A stretch of DNA of 64,000 nt. Source: Colius striatus (Eukaryota > Chordata > Aves > Coliiformes > Coliidae). Below the pieces are notes generated by a model. The model was not told the DNA's origin. It searched no databases and saw only the letters and a program-made list of their open reading frames with translations. A program made the translations under genes and the position numbers. The DNA is taken from assembly GCF_028858725.1 (NCBI RefSeq), contig NC_084766.1, forward strand, positions 20,872,501 through 20,936,500, written 5' to 3'. Positions 27,001 to 39,000 of the stretch are shown piece by piece (position 1 is the stretch's first letter; each line of letters opens with the position of its first letter).

Positions 27001-30000
27001 GGATTTTAGAACCAAATCTCATACCTATAGAGGTGGTGACTAATTGTTTTGTCTATGTTCAGGTTGAACAATTCCAAAAGGCCTTGGTTATTTAATTTTT
27101 AAGACAAGACTTAAAACTGTCAATTGTAGACTTCTGAATTGTGGCATAAAATGTCAACACTACTGATTCTTGATTTCATGGTTCTACTTTAACCCCCACA
27201 TTTCTTTGTTTTGATGCTGTATTGATTTTGGGTGTCTTGAGGAATGTTCATAGAGGAAAAAATAGCAATACTTCATAATAAGATTTCAGCAGAGTCTTTT
27301 GATGTGATCTGTACTTTCTATGGGTTGTAAGGTCCAGTTCTTCTATTCAGAAAACCTAAACAACTTCTGAACCGTGTCCTATAAGTAGAAGTCAACATGA
27401 AAATAAATCAAACCATTCGAAGCCTGCTGAGATATCAGAAGAACCAGAAAAATGTGTTACCAAGTAAACTTTGTAATGGCTGTTTATTTAATGCTAGCTG
27501 CTTTTCCTGTTACAGATTTTGAAATGCAGATGATTAAACTGGATGAGTCTGCAGAGCAACTTAAAGAAGCAACTAAGGTAACTTTGCCAAGGAAGAACGT
27601 GCAAAATGCAATACATAATAAAATATTTCACTAGCTTAAAATGCTGTTATAGCATAGTTGTAGCCTTTTTTAATATCAATTTAGCATGAAATGATCTGGC
27701 TTCTAAATATGAACTCTAGTTCAAAAATTTTAAAACTGACTGAACCACTCTTTTTTTTTTTTCCAAGAAAATGAATACACAGAATAAAAGGATTCAGGAG
27801 CTAATGGACATTGTGGAGGAAAAAGATGATATTGTTACAAGACTACAAGATTTTATATCCCATTTGGAAGAAGCCATAAAAGACCATGTAAGTTTTACAT
27901 ATCTAAATTTTCTCTATGCAAAAAATCTAAATCTACATTTCTAATGGACTTACTTCCATTTTCAAAAATAGTTCATTGATACTTGCTTGAAATGGTAGCA
28001 GCTGAAGTTGACATTGAAACCAAAGCTACAGAAAGATGTATGTGAAAAATGGGACTTTGGGAAGTAGTGTTGGAGGACTTTGGGTGAGACTCTGAAGAGC
28101 CATTTTAAAGAAAAAAGAAACCCAACCCTCAAATGAAGAGACTTAAGAATAGGATCATATCTCTGGTTTTGCCTGAATAGGAAAGAAAGGAGGTTTTGCT
28201 CCAGCAAAAGGTCAAATTTAAATTAAGTTAGTAATGCAAGGACAGCAATTGTGTAAATAGGCAAGAAAAATCAGTGTATTTTCTGCTCCACTGGCGTGCA
28301 CGCGCTTTCACAGGAAGAGCAATAACATGAATACATTGAGCAGAGTTTGAATTAAGAGTGGATGGCGAGGGTAACGGCTTTTGCAGTCATTAATGAAGCT
28401 TGCAACTGGCTAGTCTACTAGCTACTGAAAGCTAAAAGACTAGCCTAGCTAAATATGTACAGGTTTAAAGAAAATCAAAATATGCAGTTTTTGAGCCTGA
28501 TCTGCAGTAACCTGATTTAGTTCTGAAAACACTTTAAATGAAATTGGATCAGCACTCTGATCCATTTCTGTCTTCCACTGTAAAATTAAGCTTTTCACCG
28601 TACTTAATAGTCCACTCCCTGTTTGCCCCACAGCAACTTAGGTGTTCAGTAATGTGATGTTGTGATGACAGCTTCCTATTCAACTCCTTCCAAGAGCAAA
28701 CAACTCTGTACAGTGTGAGACTCTGGGCAAGAAACTTAAAACGTGTCCACAAAACTTTAGTCTGCTCTATAGATTTTTTTTTTAATGAAGTACTTAAAAT
28801 GTATAATTGGACCTTGGCAATCAGTGTGGCTTGCTGCTTGTGTCATCTTGCAAGCAAAGAAACTTTATTCTTAGTCAAATACATAATCTAAAGTATGATG
28901 ACAGAACTGACTGGGCTTTCAAATTGCATCAGATCTGTCATGATAAAAATAACTTGTGGCTTTGCAAGCAAACTCCCAACTCTATCTTATAGAGGAATTT
29001 GTAGAGCTGACCATTTGCACTTTGAACAGAGTAGGAATTTCAGCTTTTAGTACAGGAAATTGGTTTTGGTTGGTAAACAAACTCTTCTAAAATGCGAGTC
29101 TTGCAGTTTGTAGTTTCCTAGTCTCTCAATCTGCTTTCTGTACAGTACAAAGCATTGTGCTTACTAGTATCTGAAAGCATACCTGCTTTCAGTTTAAGTA
29201 ACTGCTCTGTAACTTACTTGTTTCTCTGGCAACCCCTATGCATGTTACCTAGCTAGTAATCTCTTATATGTGCAGATAGATGTTTTTACAAAGCTAAGCC
29301 TTTTAAGTGCTTACTTTGAAAGACTTCAGAGTAATTGATGTTATTTTAACACAGGAGAACACTATAACTGCCATCAAAACACAACTATCAGAAAATAATT
29401 CTAACAAAGCAATTAAAAGCAGCCAGCTCAATGATTGTGAGGAAACCGTATTGCAAGTGGGAAGAAAACGTCACTCTGAAAATAAGCCTGCTGTGGAAGG
29501 AGAACCACCTGTAAAGAAAGGTACAATTTCAGCCATCACTCATCAGAGTGTCTTCCAAAAAGATGTGATTGCTATTCCAGAACAAAAGCAAAAAGTTGTG
29601 AAGCGTAAATGTGTTCTGAGGAGAAAATCTATGTTAAACCGTAAATAGAAGTAACTGTTATGTAAATATCACCTGTTTTGCAGTAGGTCCTATACCTTTT
29701 ACACCAAAATGCTTAAAATAAAAGTTAGTTTTTAGACTTTCATTTCTGCTGCTTTTTCTCCTCTCTTAAGGCACTTTCAGACTTAGCTGTAGTTTTTATG
29801 CAATTTCCTAACAGTTGTTTTTGTACTAAGCTTGCTGTTGCTGGACTCCTGGGAATGTAGCATCTCCTGCTCAAGTTTTTGAAAGCTGCCTAAGCAAGCA
29901 CCTAAGTGTCAATGACATGATGGTTTATTTGCTCTAGTCAAGGTGACAGTACTGGAAAAGGAGTGCCCATGCTGCTTTCCACTTTGAATGTATGTAAAAT

Positions 30001-33000
30001 AATTTTGAAGTCCACAGATGTCATGTTTTCTGCAGCATTCATATTTATACTTCCAATCTTTTTGCTTACCATGGTTTATCTGTGAGTTTACCAGTCTCTT
30101 TAGAATGAGGTGAATAAACTAGCTGCAAGTGAAGGCATTTAAAGATAAGGTGAAACTCTAAAGGATACCACTACTTACATTATCTACTTCATGAAAGTCT
30201 AATAATCAATGAGATTAAGCTGTATTCAACTGACTTGTGCAAAATGCTATTTGTAAGATCTGCCTGCCTCTAACTTGACTTCAGCACACAGCTGGGCTTC
30301 AGTTTCTTTTAGAACTATGGAAAGCACATGCAAAAGGAGAACTAAATGCCTTTGTGTCCCTTATGTGCCTTCCTCCTGAAGAATAGGTGCAAATAAGAGA
30401 AATCTTCCACACATTGTTTTGGGTATAGATGGGATAAAGAAATAAAGTTAAAAATGAGAAGTAGAAAATAGCTATCTCTAAGGAAAGGTAAAAAGAGATG
30501 TAACAAATTGACATGATCACAGAAAACAGGATACAGATGGTGAATAAACTGAATGCTGGACTGTTATCCCTTACATTCTGCAGTGGGAGAGCAAGGGAAC
30601 ACTCAATCTAGTTGAAAATTAGTGTGAGGTTATGAAAGAAAGCAATTCATGCAGTGCGTATTGAACTTCTAATATTTCCTGCTCTAGAAGGTGATGAAGG
30701 GAGAGAATTGTCAGATTCCAGGAGTGGTTAAGCAAGGAAATGGCTAATAGATTTGTATGTAAATACTGAAAGGGTGAAGCAGGGATATATTGTCTCATTG
30801 CTCCAACATTCCCAATTCTGTCAGGTCCACAGAAAGTGGCTTGGCCTACCAGCAGTAGGGAAAGGAAGTAAAATATTAGGCTGGGTCAACTGATGGTGTC
30901 TGATCCATCCAGTAGAACACTTCTGATGTTTGTACAGCTTATTCAAAGACATGTCATTTGAAGTCCTTGAGAGGCTTCTGTATCTGTACCAGGCACACCT
31001 CTGATTTGTCTCTGCCATCTTTGGTTGGGATGAATACTGGATCCTGGCATGACTATTTGATGGTGCCACTTATAAACTCATGGGAAGGGAGTGGGAAATA
31101 AGCTGATCTATTCCTTGATATGCTAAATAATGGTTTGTTATAATATCATGACTGAAGCTTGCTTAAACAAAGAAGTGTAGAAAAATCACAGCTCTTATCA
31201 AACAAGAAATTCAAATGGACAACCAACAACGCCAATTAATGTCAGCACCAAGATTTTGGGGGAAGAGGGCCAGTGAACTGGTTTTTCTGTCATGTAAAAT
31301 GTGTGTTTTGTGGGTGGCATCTGATTTAAAAACTGACTTGATTAAAGGCTTCATAGGGATGAAATTCATACCATTCTTTTTAAAGGTTACACTGTGGTGG
31401 CTTTCTCATAGAATTTAGATATGTTAGTGGTCTATGACCAAAGTTTATTTTGGGAGAAGTAAGTTGTCTTGAAGTTCAGAGTTTTGTACTCTTCCCTAGG
31501 ACTTGCTTCCCATGTTTTGGGGTGGGTCTTTTTCTTACGACTTCCTACATAGAAAGCCTCTGGACTGAGTATCATGTGTTGTCTTGCACAAATATTTATC
31601 CTGCTTTGCTACATGATTGTGGTTGTCAGTACAAAGCATATTTCACTCTTTTAGTGAAATACATAAAGTAGATGTCCCTTGTGAGGAATATGTAGTATTT
31701 TGCTTTGTCTTGGGACTACACAACTGGTCTTTCAGAGAAAACCATCTCACAGTCTGAAATTTTTAATCTTGTAGGGTTTAGAAGCAAGACTTTACAAGCT
31801 AAAGTATAGCTGTTGTTTTATCTGACCTAGTAGGATCACTTGATATTTCTAATTAGAAGAGAAAAGGTACAGGAAAGCAGGAGAAAGTGTCCTCTGGCAT
31901 TTGGTCACTCAAAATAATAAAAAAACAAAACCCGAACTGAGATGGGATGCACTCTTTTTGTTAGCCACTCTATAAAGCTCATTGAATCTGTGCAGACAAT
32001 GTTTCCATGCAGTACACACATACCCATGTGCTTAATGCTCCCAAAGGGAGATGACTGCCAAACTCGACCTTATGTACTTGCAATACCTGCAAGAAGCCAT
32101 AGTATCTCTTTGGAGTACATAGTTGTGATAACTTAAGAGATAGCCAAGCTTGATTCTAATACTAAAACATAGCATGTAGGTTACTAAATGGACACAATTG
32201 GGTTCTAAAACATTTGTGTGAAATACAGCTCAAGTAAATTTGGAAGATGGTGAAATGCATGTAATTTTAGTTAGAATTACTCATTACTTAGGGAGAACTT
32301 ACCTTAAATTAATACAATATATGTGGAAATTTGAGGTTGAGATGGAATGTTGTACATCTTACTGGGAGAATTTACATACAACACTTTAGGTGTGGGCCTA
32401 AATTGTTTTCCTTATCCCTAGTTTAGTTTAGAAACTAATTTAAGAAAGGAAAGAAAGGTCCCAAACACTAAACAAAAAAAAAACTTGTGCTGGATTTCTA
32501 GCTTCACTTTAAAAGTAAGGAGGGAGTAAGTATCAATGAAAGTTCTTAGAAAAATATACAATACCATTGCTCTTTTAAACGTGAAAATGGCTGATTGCTG
32601 ACTCTACTAAAGAGACTGTTGAACTAGTTAAGGTGAAAACTAGCTGTAAATGTTATCTAGCTTTACTACATAGTAGTAAAACTAGCTGCATTTTTCCACT
32701 AGTCATGCAGAGTAGAAGACTGGAATAGTCACGGTGAAATGTTCTTTACTGTCCCTGAACACCTCTTATTGCAAACTATGTCTAGAAGTTTGAGACAACT
32801 GTTGCACATTAAACCATTCAGAGAGCTTTAACTGCTTCAAGACTTGACAATGCTATATGATCTCAGGGTGTAGCTTTCAAAGAGTGACCATTTTCCATAT
32901 TGTAATTGGTATTTGGTATTGCTAGTGGTTTGTACTATCAACTTCTGTCAATCTGAGCTGTATGTCTTTGTTTTTTTTAATTTATTTTTAGTAGGTATGA

Positions 33001-36000
33001 AGGAGAGTTGGGAAGGTGAGTCTCCAGAGCAAAAAAGAACTGAACAAATGAAAGCAACTACTTCTGAGAACTTTGCAGAAATACTAGCATTGAAGGAAAG
33101 AGCTGAAACCTTGGAAGGTCAGCTAGCAGCACTTGAAGAATGCAGAAGAGAAAAAAACAAAAAAGAAGAGTTCAATGAGCAGGTGACAAACCTGCATCTC
33201 AAGCTTTCTGCTTCTGAAGCATTGGCTTCTGGCTTAAGTGAAGAACTTCAGAAGTGTCGAGCTTCCTATCAGGAAATTGTTTCTGAATTAGACAAACAGA
33301 AAACTATAAACAAGAAACAAGAAGAAAAGATTATTCAGCTAAATAAAGAAGCAGATGATGCCAAACAAAATATAATTGATAAAGTGTCACAAATTAAAAT
33401 GATGCAGTCCAAAGTAGATCAGTTGTATAAATCTCATTTAAATTCTTCTGTTATGAATGTTGATCCAGTTAATCGAAAGGTTTCCTTAGACTCTCAAAAA
33501 GATGAACCAGAGAGAGCTCAAGTAAATCCTTTATGCCTACAGTCTCAAACTGCACCTACAGTAGATCTGCAACAGGAAAGCTCCTTTCACTGCAGTGTTG
33601 AAAGCATCTGGGAAGAATGCAAGAATATTATTAAGATTTCTTCACAAAAAAGTCATCAGATTCAAGAACTACTTCAACAAGTTGAAGACTTAAAGAAGGG
33701 ACTTCATGACACTGAGAATTATAATAATCAACTAAAAACAAAATTAAATGAGATTGCAGATCAAGATCATCAGTCCATAAAGGAAAAAGATCTTATGAAT
33801 GAGTTACAAGAGCAAATCCAGAAAACTCAGGATTTTGAACAACAGGCTGCGGAAAATCACAGAGTAATTGCACAGTTGGAGGAGCAAGTTACCAATTACA
33901 AGGGGAAAATAACAAAGCTTGAATGCCTATTGGAGACTTTTAGAGTTAAAGATGACTGCATAACAAGGCTAGAAGAAGTAATTAAAGAAAAAGAATCTCT
34001 TATTTTAAGTCTAGAAAGTAATACAGTAGTTCTGCAAGAGAAATGTGCTAATTCAGATAAAAATCTTAAACAATTAAGTGATCAAGAAGCAAATCTGAAG
34101 GAGGAAGTTGTGCAGTTGATGAACAGCTTGGAGAAAATGAAACACTCCCTTCAGGAAAAGGAGAAAAATGAGGACAAGCAAATACAATCTATAGAATTGT
34201 AAGTAAATAATAAAAACTCATAGCCTCTTAAGAGACTCAAGTTAAAACTGCCTTCTGTGAACATCAGTTTATTTTGATATAATGCATTTACATGTTTATC
34301 AAATTTATTAAGCAAACGGGTTCTTTTAAGAAGCTTTAATACACTACTTGGATTTTGTATTTACATATTCTGCTGTCACCGTTTTCCTCACTTGTTCTTG
34401 TGTGTTTTGAAAATATAGATCTAAATCATGTGGAAGTTTTGTAGAGGAAAACAGCAACATTCAAAGAAATGAAGAATTATTTGGGGATTTCTTATAGTTT
34501 TATGTTGCAAATCCTTCCTGGAGGAAATGTCATAATTTAATGTGCTTATTATGTAACTTGTATAAAAGCAGGCAACATTTTCTTTGGGAAGGATTGAATG
34601 GTAAAAAGGTCAAGAAGAAAGAAAAAAAGAAGCCTAGGGAGTAAACAGTGAGTTTGTTAATAGCTATTCTAGGTGAACACAGACTACTATAAGAACTTGA
34701 AGGAATAATAAAGCATAATAGTGTAGAACTTCTAGACCCCTGTAATTTTCAAATCCTACCAGACCGTAATTACTCTATAGCATTAGTAACAGCAGTACTT
34801 GTTGCAGTGCTGTTGGGGAGCTTATTTTCTTTTTATTTATTTTGATCCAGACAGGTATGGGGTATAGATATCAAGTTTAAAATTAGTTGATACTAGCCTT
34901 GCTCCTTGTGTCACTTTGTAAGGACAACTAAGGATAAATATAGTTGCTCTCTCATGCTTAAAAAATTACAGTGTTCAGAAGTGATTGTGAGCAGTTTGTT
35001 ACTTCAGGTTCATATTTTGAGAAGCTGAAAGCTGATAGGATCCGAGAATCCATTCATAAATAAAACCAGGAAAGACCCTGAGTTAATGTGTGAAAACTGT
35101 TTCTTGCGATGTGTAGTACTAATGTTATTTATGTCTCTTAATTTCTATGATGAAGGCTACATAAAGATCTTTTGGAGAGCTCTGCCCTTGTACAGAGTTT
35201 GAAAAAAGATTTGCAGAGAAAAGAGGAAGAATACACAAATTTGAAAGACAAATTTTCTGATGCCAAAAAACAAATTCAGCAAGTACAAAACCAGGTTGGT
35301 AATCATGGGCCAGATGTTTCTTCTGTAAGTCTGTGCTTGGGGTTCTGTTAATGAAACAGTTTTTCACAAATCTTAAGCTATGAACGTTGAAAGGGATTCA
35401 TAATACGACTCTTTTGACTGATACATTTAGAGTAGCAGTGGATCTTAAGTTATGTTGCTACTGAAATTGGAAGCTAAGGTGAAAATTTTAGTAATACATT
35501 GAAAAAGCTTTGTGAAAACTATCAAGTCCTTCTTTGTAACCAGATTAGCCATAATCTTTATAGAAACAGTAGCTTTAGGTTGTTTATGATTCATTCCAAA
35601 ACCTCAGACTTCAGATTTGTGGAAAATACTGGTCTCTGGAAGGAAAAGAGGGATTTGTCAGAGAAGTAAAACACTAACTTCTAGAGATTTTTTTAAGATC
35701 TGAGCTATATTTTCTATTAGGGTTAAGGAGAAGAAATGAAAAATGGAGTACCTTACTAATGCTGTTGGTGTTTAGTTATCATGCAGTAGAATTTCTTAGA
35801 ATCTCATGGGATTGTGCAAGAACTTAAAATCCCAGAGGCTATAGAAAAAGTTTCAGCTTGAAAGTTAAGTTTTAAAGTGTTCGTATTAGTTCAGGAAGTG
35901 GGAGAAGACATTTGAAGACCTTTTCTTACTGAACTTTCAGTGTATGATCCACTAAGAAGTACAAAGGAAGCGGATCCAATCAGTCAGAAGGCTGGGAAAC

Positions 36001-39000
36001 TTTTTTCTTCTGAATTGGTAGCTTGATTAGGCTATTCTCTCATGGACTTTTTTGGTTTCCTTTTTTCTGCCAAATATATTACTCTGGTCATAAAGTAAAG
36101 AAGGATGTACAATATAGTACACTTCCAGTCCCAGAAATTTAGCTAAGTTGCTTGCAAGAATTTTAAAAGTATTTAGTTATTTCAATTTATTATTTGATTA
36201 TTAAATGTTGTTTAAATAACTTAGATTAAAAAATGCTAAAGCCGAATGTTAGCTTTGCTTGCTGTCTTTGTATGTTTTATAGATCTGTACAATGAAATCT
36301 GAGGAGAAATCCCTGAGGAACAAAGTTCATGAACTTCAAAAAGTGAAAAATGAGTTTAGTGAAGCATTAAAGATCAAACAATGCACAATCCTGCACCTTG
36401 AAAAGGTATTTTTTTCAAATTCTACTTACTCTTATTTTCAACTACTTCATTAATGAGGCAAGTTTTCCAAGCAGTGGGAGAAAGTTTAGAGAAAGAGCAA
36501 CCAGCTGAAGTTTGAATAAATACTTTATTCATCTTCTTAAAGTTTAGAATGAGGAGATACACATTACTAGTAAACAGTTGTTTGTTTATACATGTTTTCT
36601 TTATTTCATTTTCCATGTGATATTTAGGAGCAGTTCAATAAGAAAAAGCTGGAAGAAATCTCTAAACAGTGCGAGAAAATACAAGAAGGTCAGCAAAGAG
36701 CCTTTTGTGTGTGTGTGTGTGTAATGGTAACCTACTGGGTTGTCACGTTGTTAAAGAATTTGGGGAGTTTGTATATTTGTATTTTAAAATTCTGGGAAAC
36801 TTCAACCTCGACATTAAAATGTGACAGGAACTAATTTTCATTGTGATTATTAGCAAGTGTGTCTGAAAGCAAAGAAACAGTCTCAGAATGAGACACAAGC
36901 CCCAGAGAAAGTGTAGCTTAGTAGTGGTAGCTCATTAAATGTTGGTATTTTAGTCGACCGTTTTGACAAAATCAAACACTGAAATATGAACTATCATAAT
37001 AGCAACTTCTGCATGTTTGTCATACATTTAGTAGTGGAATAATGGTTAGTTTCTCATATAATACAAGCCATAGGCTGACTAGTGTTAACACTGAAATGGT
37101 TATGTAAATTGAGTTGAGAACCACTTAAAAATTTTAGATTGGGATAGTTCAGTAGAGATGCTCTATTTCTATGTAGAGTATGGGGAAATGACTTGTAATG
37201 AAGGCACTTTGAGAGAAAGGTTGGAACTAAGAGGGGAGCTCATCTGTAAATTTATTTTCAAATCTTCAGAGCTGCGTGCAAAGGAAAAAGTCATTGAAGA
37301 TATGAGGATGACACTAGAAGAACAAGAACAGACTCAGATTAAACAAGATCAAGTCATTGAAGCCAAATCAGAAGAAAACAACATATTACTTTTGGGTAAT
37401 CTCCCCATGGAAAGGGAGCAAGGAGGCAAAATTGTTTTGACTGTGTTGTGATAGCTGCTTTAAATTTCTGTTTTTCTTTGACTGCTCTTTAGGCATTAAT
37501 TTTACGTACTACATAACAGACTTGTAATAGTTAAAGGCTTCTATTGCCCTTTTGTGGTCATAGCTGATAAATCTAAGTAACTTTAGTAGAAAGATGTGAA
37601 TGTGGTGAAATGTGCATTTGAAACTGTACATTATGGAACCTCATTTTGTGTCCTGACTAGAACTGGAAGCATGGAAGCAGAAATGTAGAGAGCTGAGTAG
37701 TGCAGAGAACCAGAGCAATAGTGACGAGCAGCAAGAGATAAGCAAAAATGAGGAGAAAAACATATATGAAAAAGAGGAATTGATAAAGCTGCAGGAAGAA
37801 CTGAAGGTAAACTATGGTGACGTATGACTTCTTCACTTCAAGTAGCAGCCATTCATACACAATTATTGGCTTCTTGTTGGATAACTGATTTGTTTAGCCT
37901 GAAATTCTAGAACTGATACTGTCAAGTAATAGTAATGATGCTCATGTATATGTGAATTTCTTTTGCCAATTCTACAATTTGTGGCAATTTTTTTCTATTG
38001 TTATTAGGATAAGGAAACTGATACAGAACTAAGAGAACAACTGGCTGAGGAAGATGACGTTATAAAGGAAATTAAACAATGCATTGATCATGAAAGTGTT
38101 CAGTCTTTGACTGAAATACTTTTACCTGAAGAAGAAGACAAAATAGATCAGTCTGTAAACAAAGAGGTATACTTGTTATATTTATAGAGAGTATATACTG
38201 ATGATGTTAATAACTTCTGTTTTGTTGTTTTCTTGGTATATATTGCAGCAATGTTGGCAATCTCCCAAAAGTTACTAGCTGTATTTCTTTGTACTTTAAC
38301 TTCAATTCTGAATCCTTGTTCATTCTTTCTGTCCCTCTTTCACACTTGCTCTCAAACAAAAGAAGTACTAAAGTTAATAGAGTACCACCTCTGTCTACGT
38401 TATCAGACTAAGGCAAAAAAAACTAGTTAATCCAGATTCTAGAGATTTTAAGCCATGATATGTGTAGTGTCATCTCAGTTTGGTTATGTCAATGCTGAGT
38501 GGATTTCAGCTCAAACAACTTCTGTGGTATCCCCTACAGTGTGACACTTCTGTAGTTAGAGCTGCCAGCCTATATGGGGTTTTACGAGAACAAGAAAGTA
38601 TCTTGTACAACCTCACTTCAAATCAAATCAGTATTTGAATCTTATACAAAAAAAAGATCAATTTTGCATATTTTGTGAACAAAAATTAAAAGGCTTGCCA
38701 CTGTACTGAGACTTGATTCTGACTGAATGCTTGTAGGCTACATGATTAGTATTTAATGAGATAGTTCTGCCAAACTGAATGTTATGTGGCTCCATTGCTA
38801 ATTAATAATGGACGGATTTGAACATGGATTTCCTAGCAGTCCCTCCTCTGCCTGTGAGAAGATGTCATTTTCCTCTTGTTATGGAACTGAACTGAATTTC
38901 TTTCCTGTCTGCTGCCAAATAAGACTGTCTCTAGTTTCTTGCTGCTTCATGTGTTTAGCTACTGCTGTATAGATAAAGCTTCTGAAGGGTGAGGGAGCAC

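Noticed and set aside
29605..29646. GTAAAT at 29605 and 29641 as donors of coding exon 18
   Set aside because: Both are in the right phase, but using 29521 with the acceptor at 32994 gives exactly the mammalian spacing to the following coiled coil, so they are kept only as alternatives.
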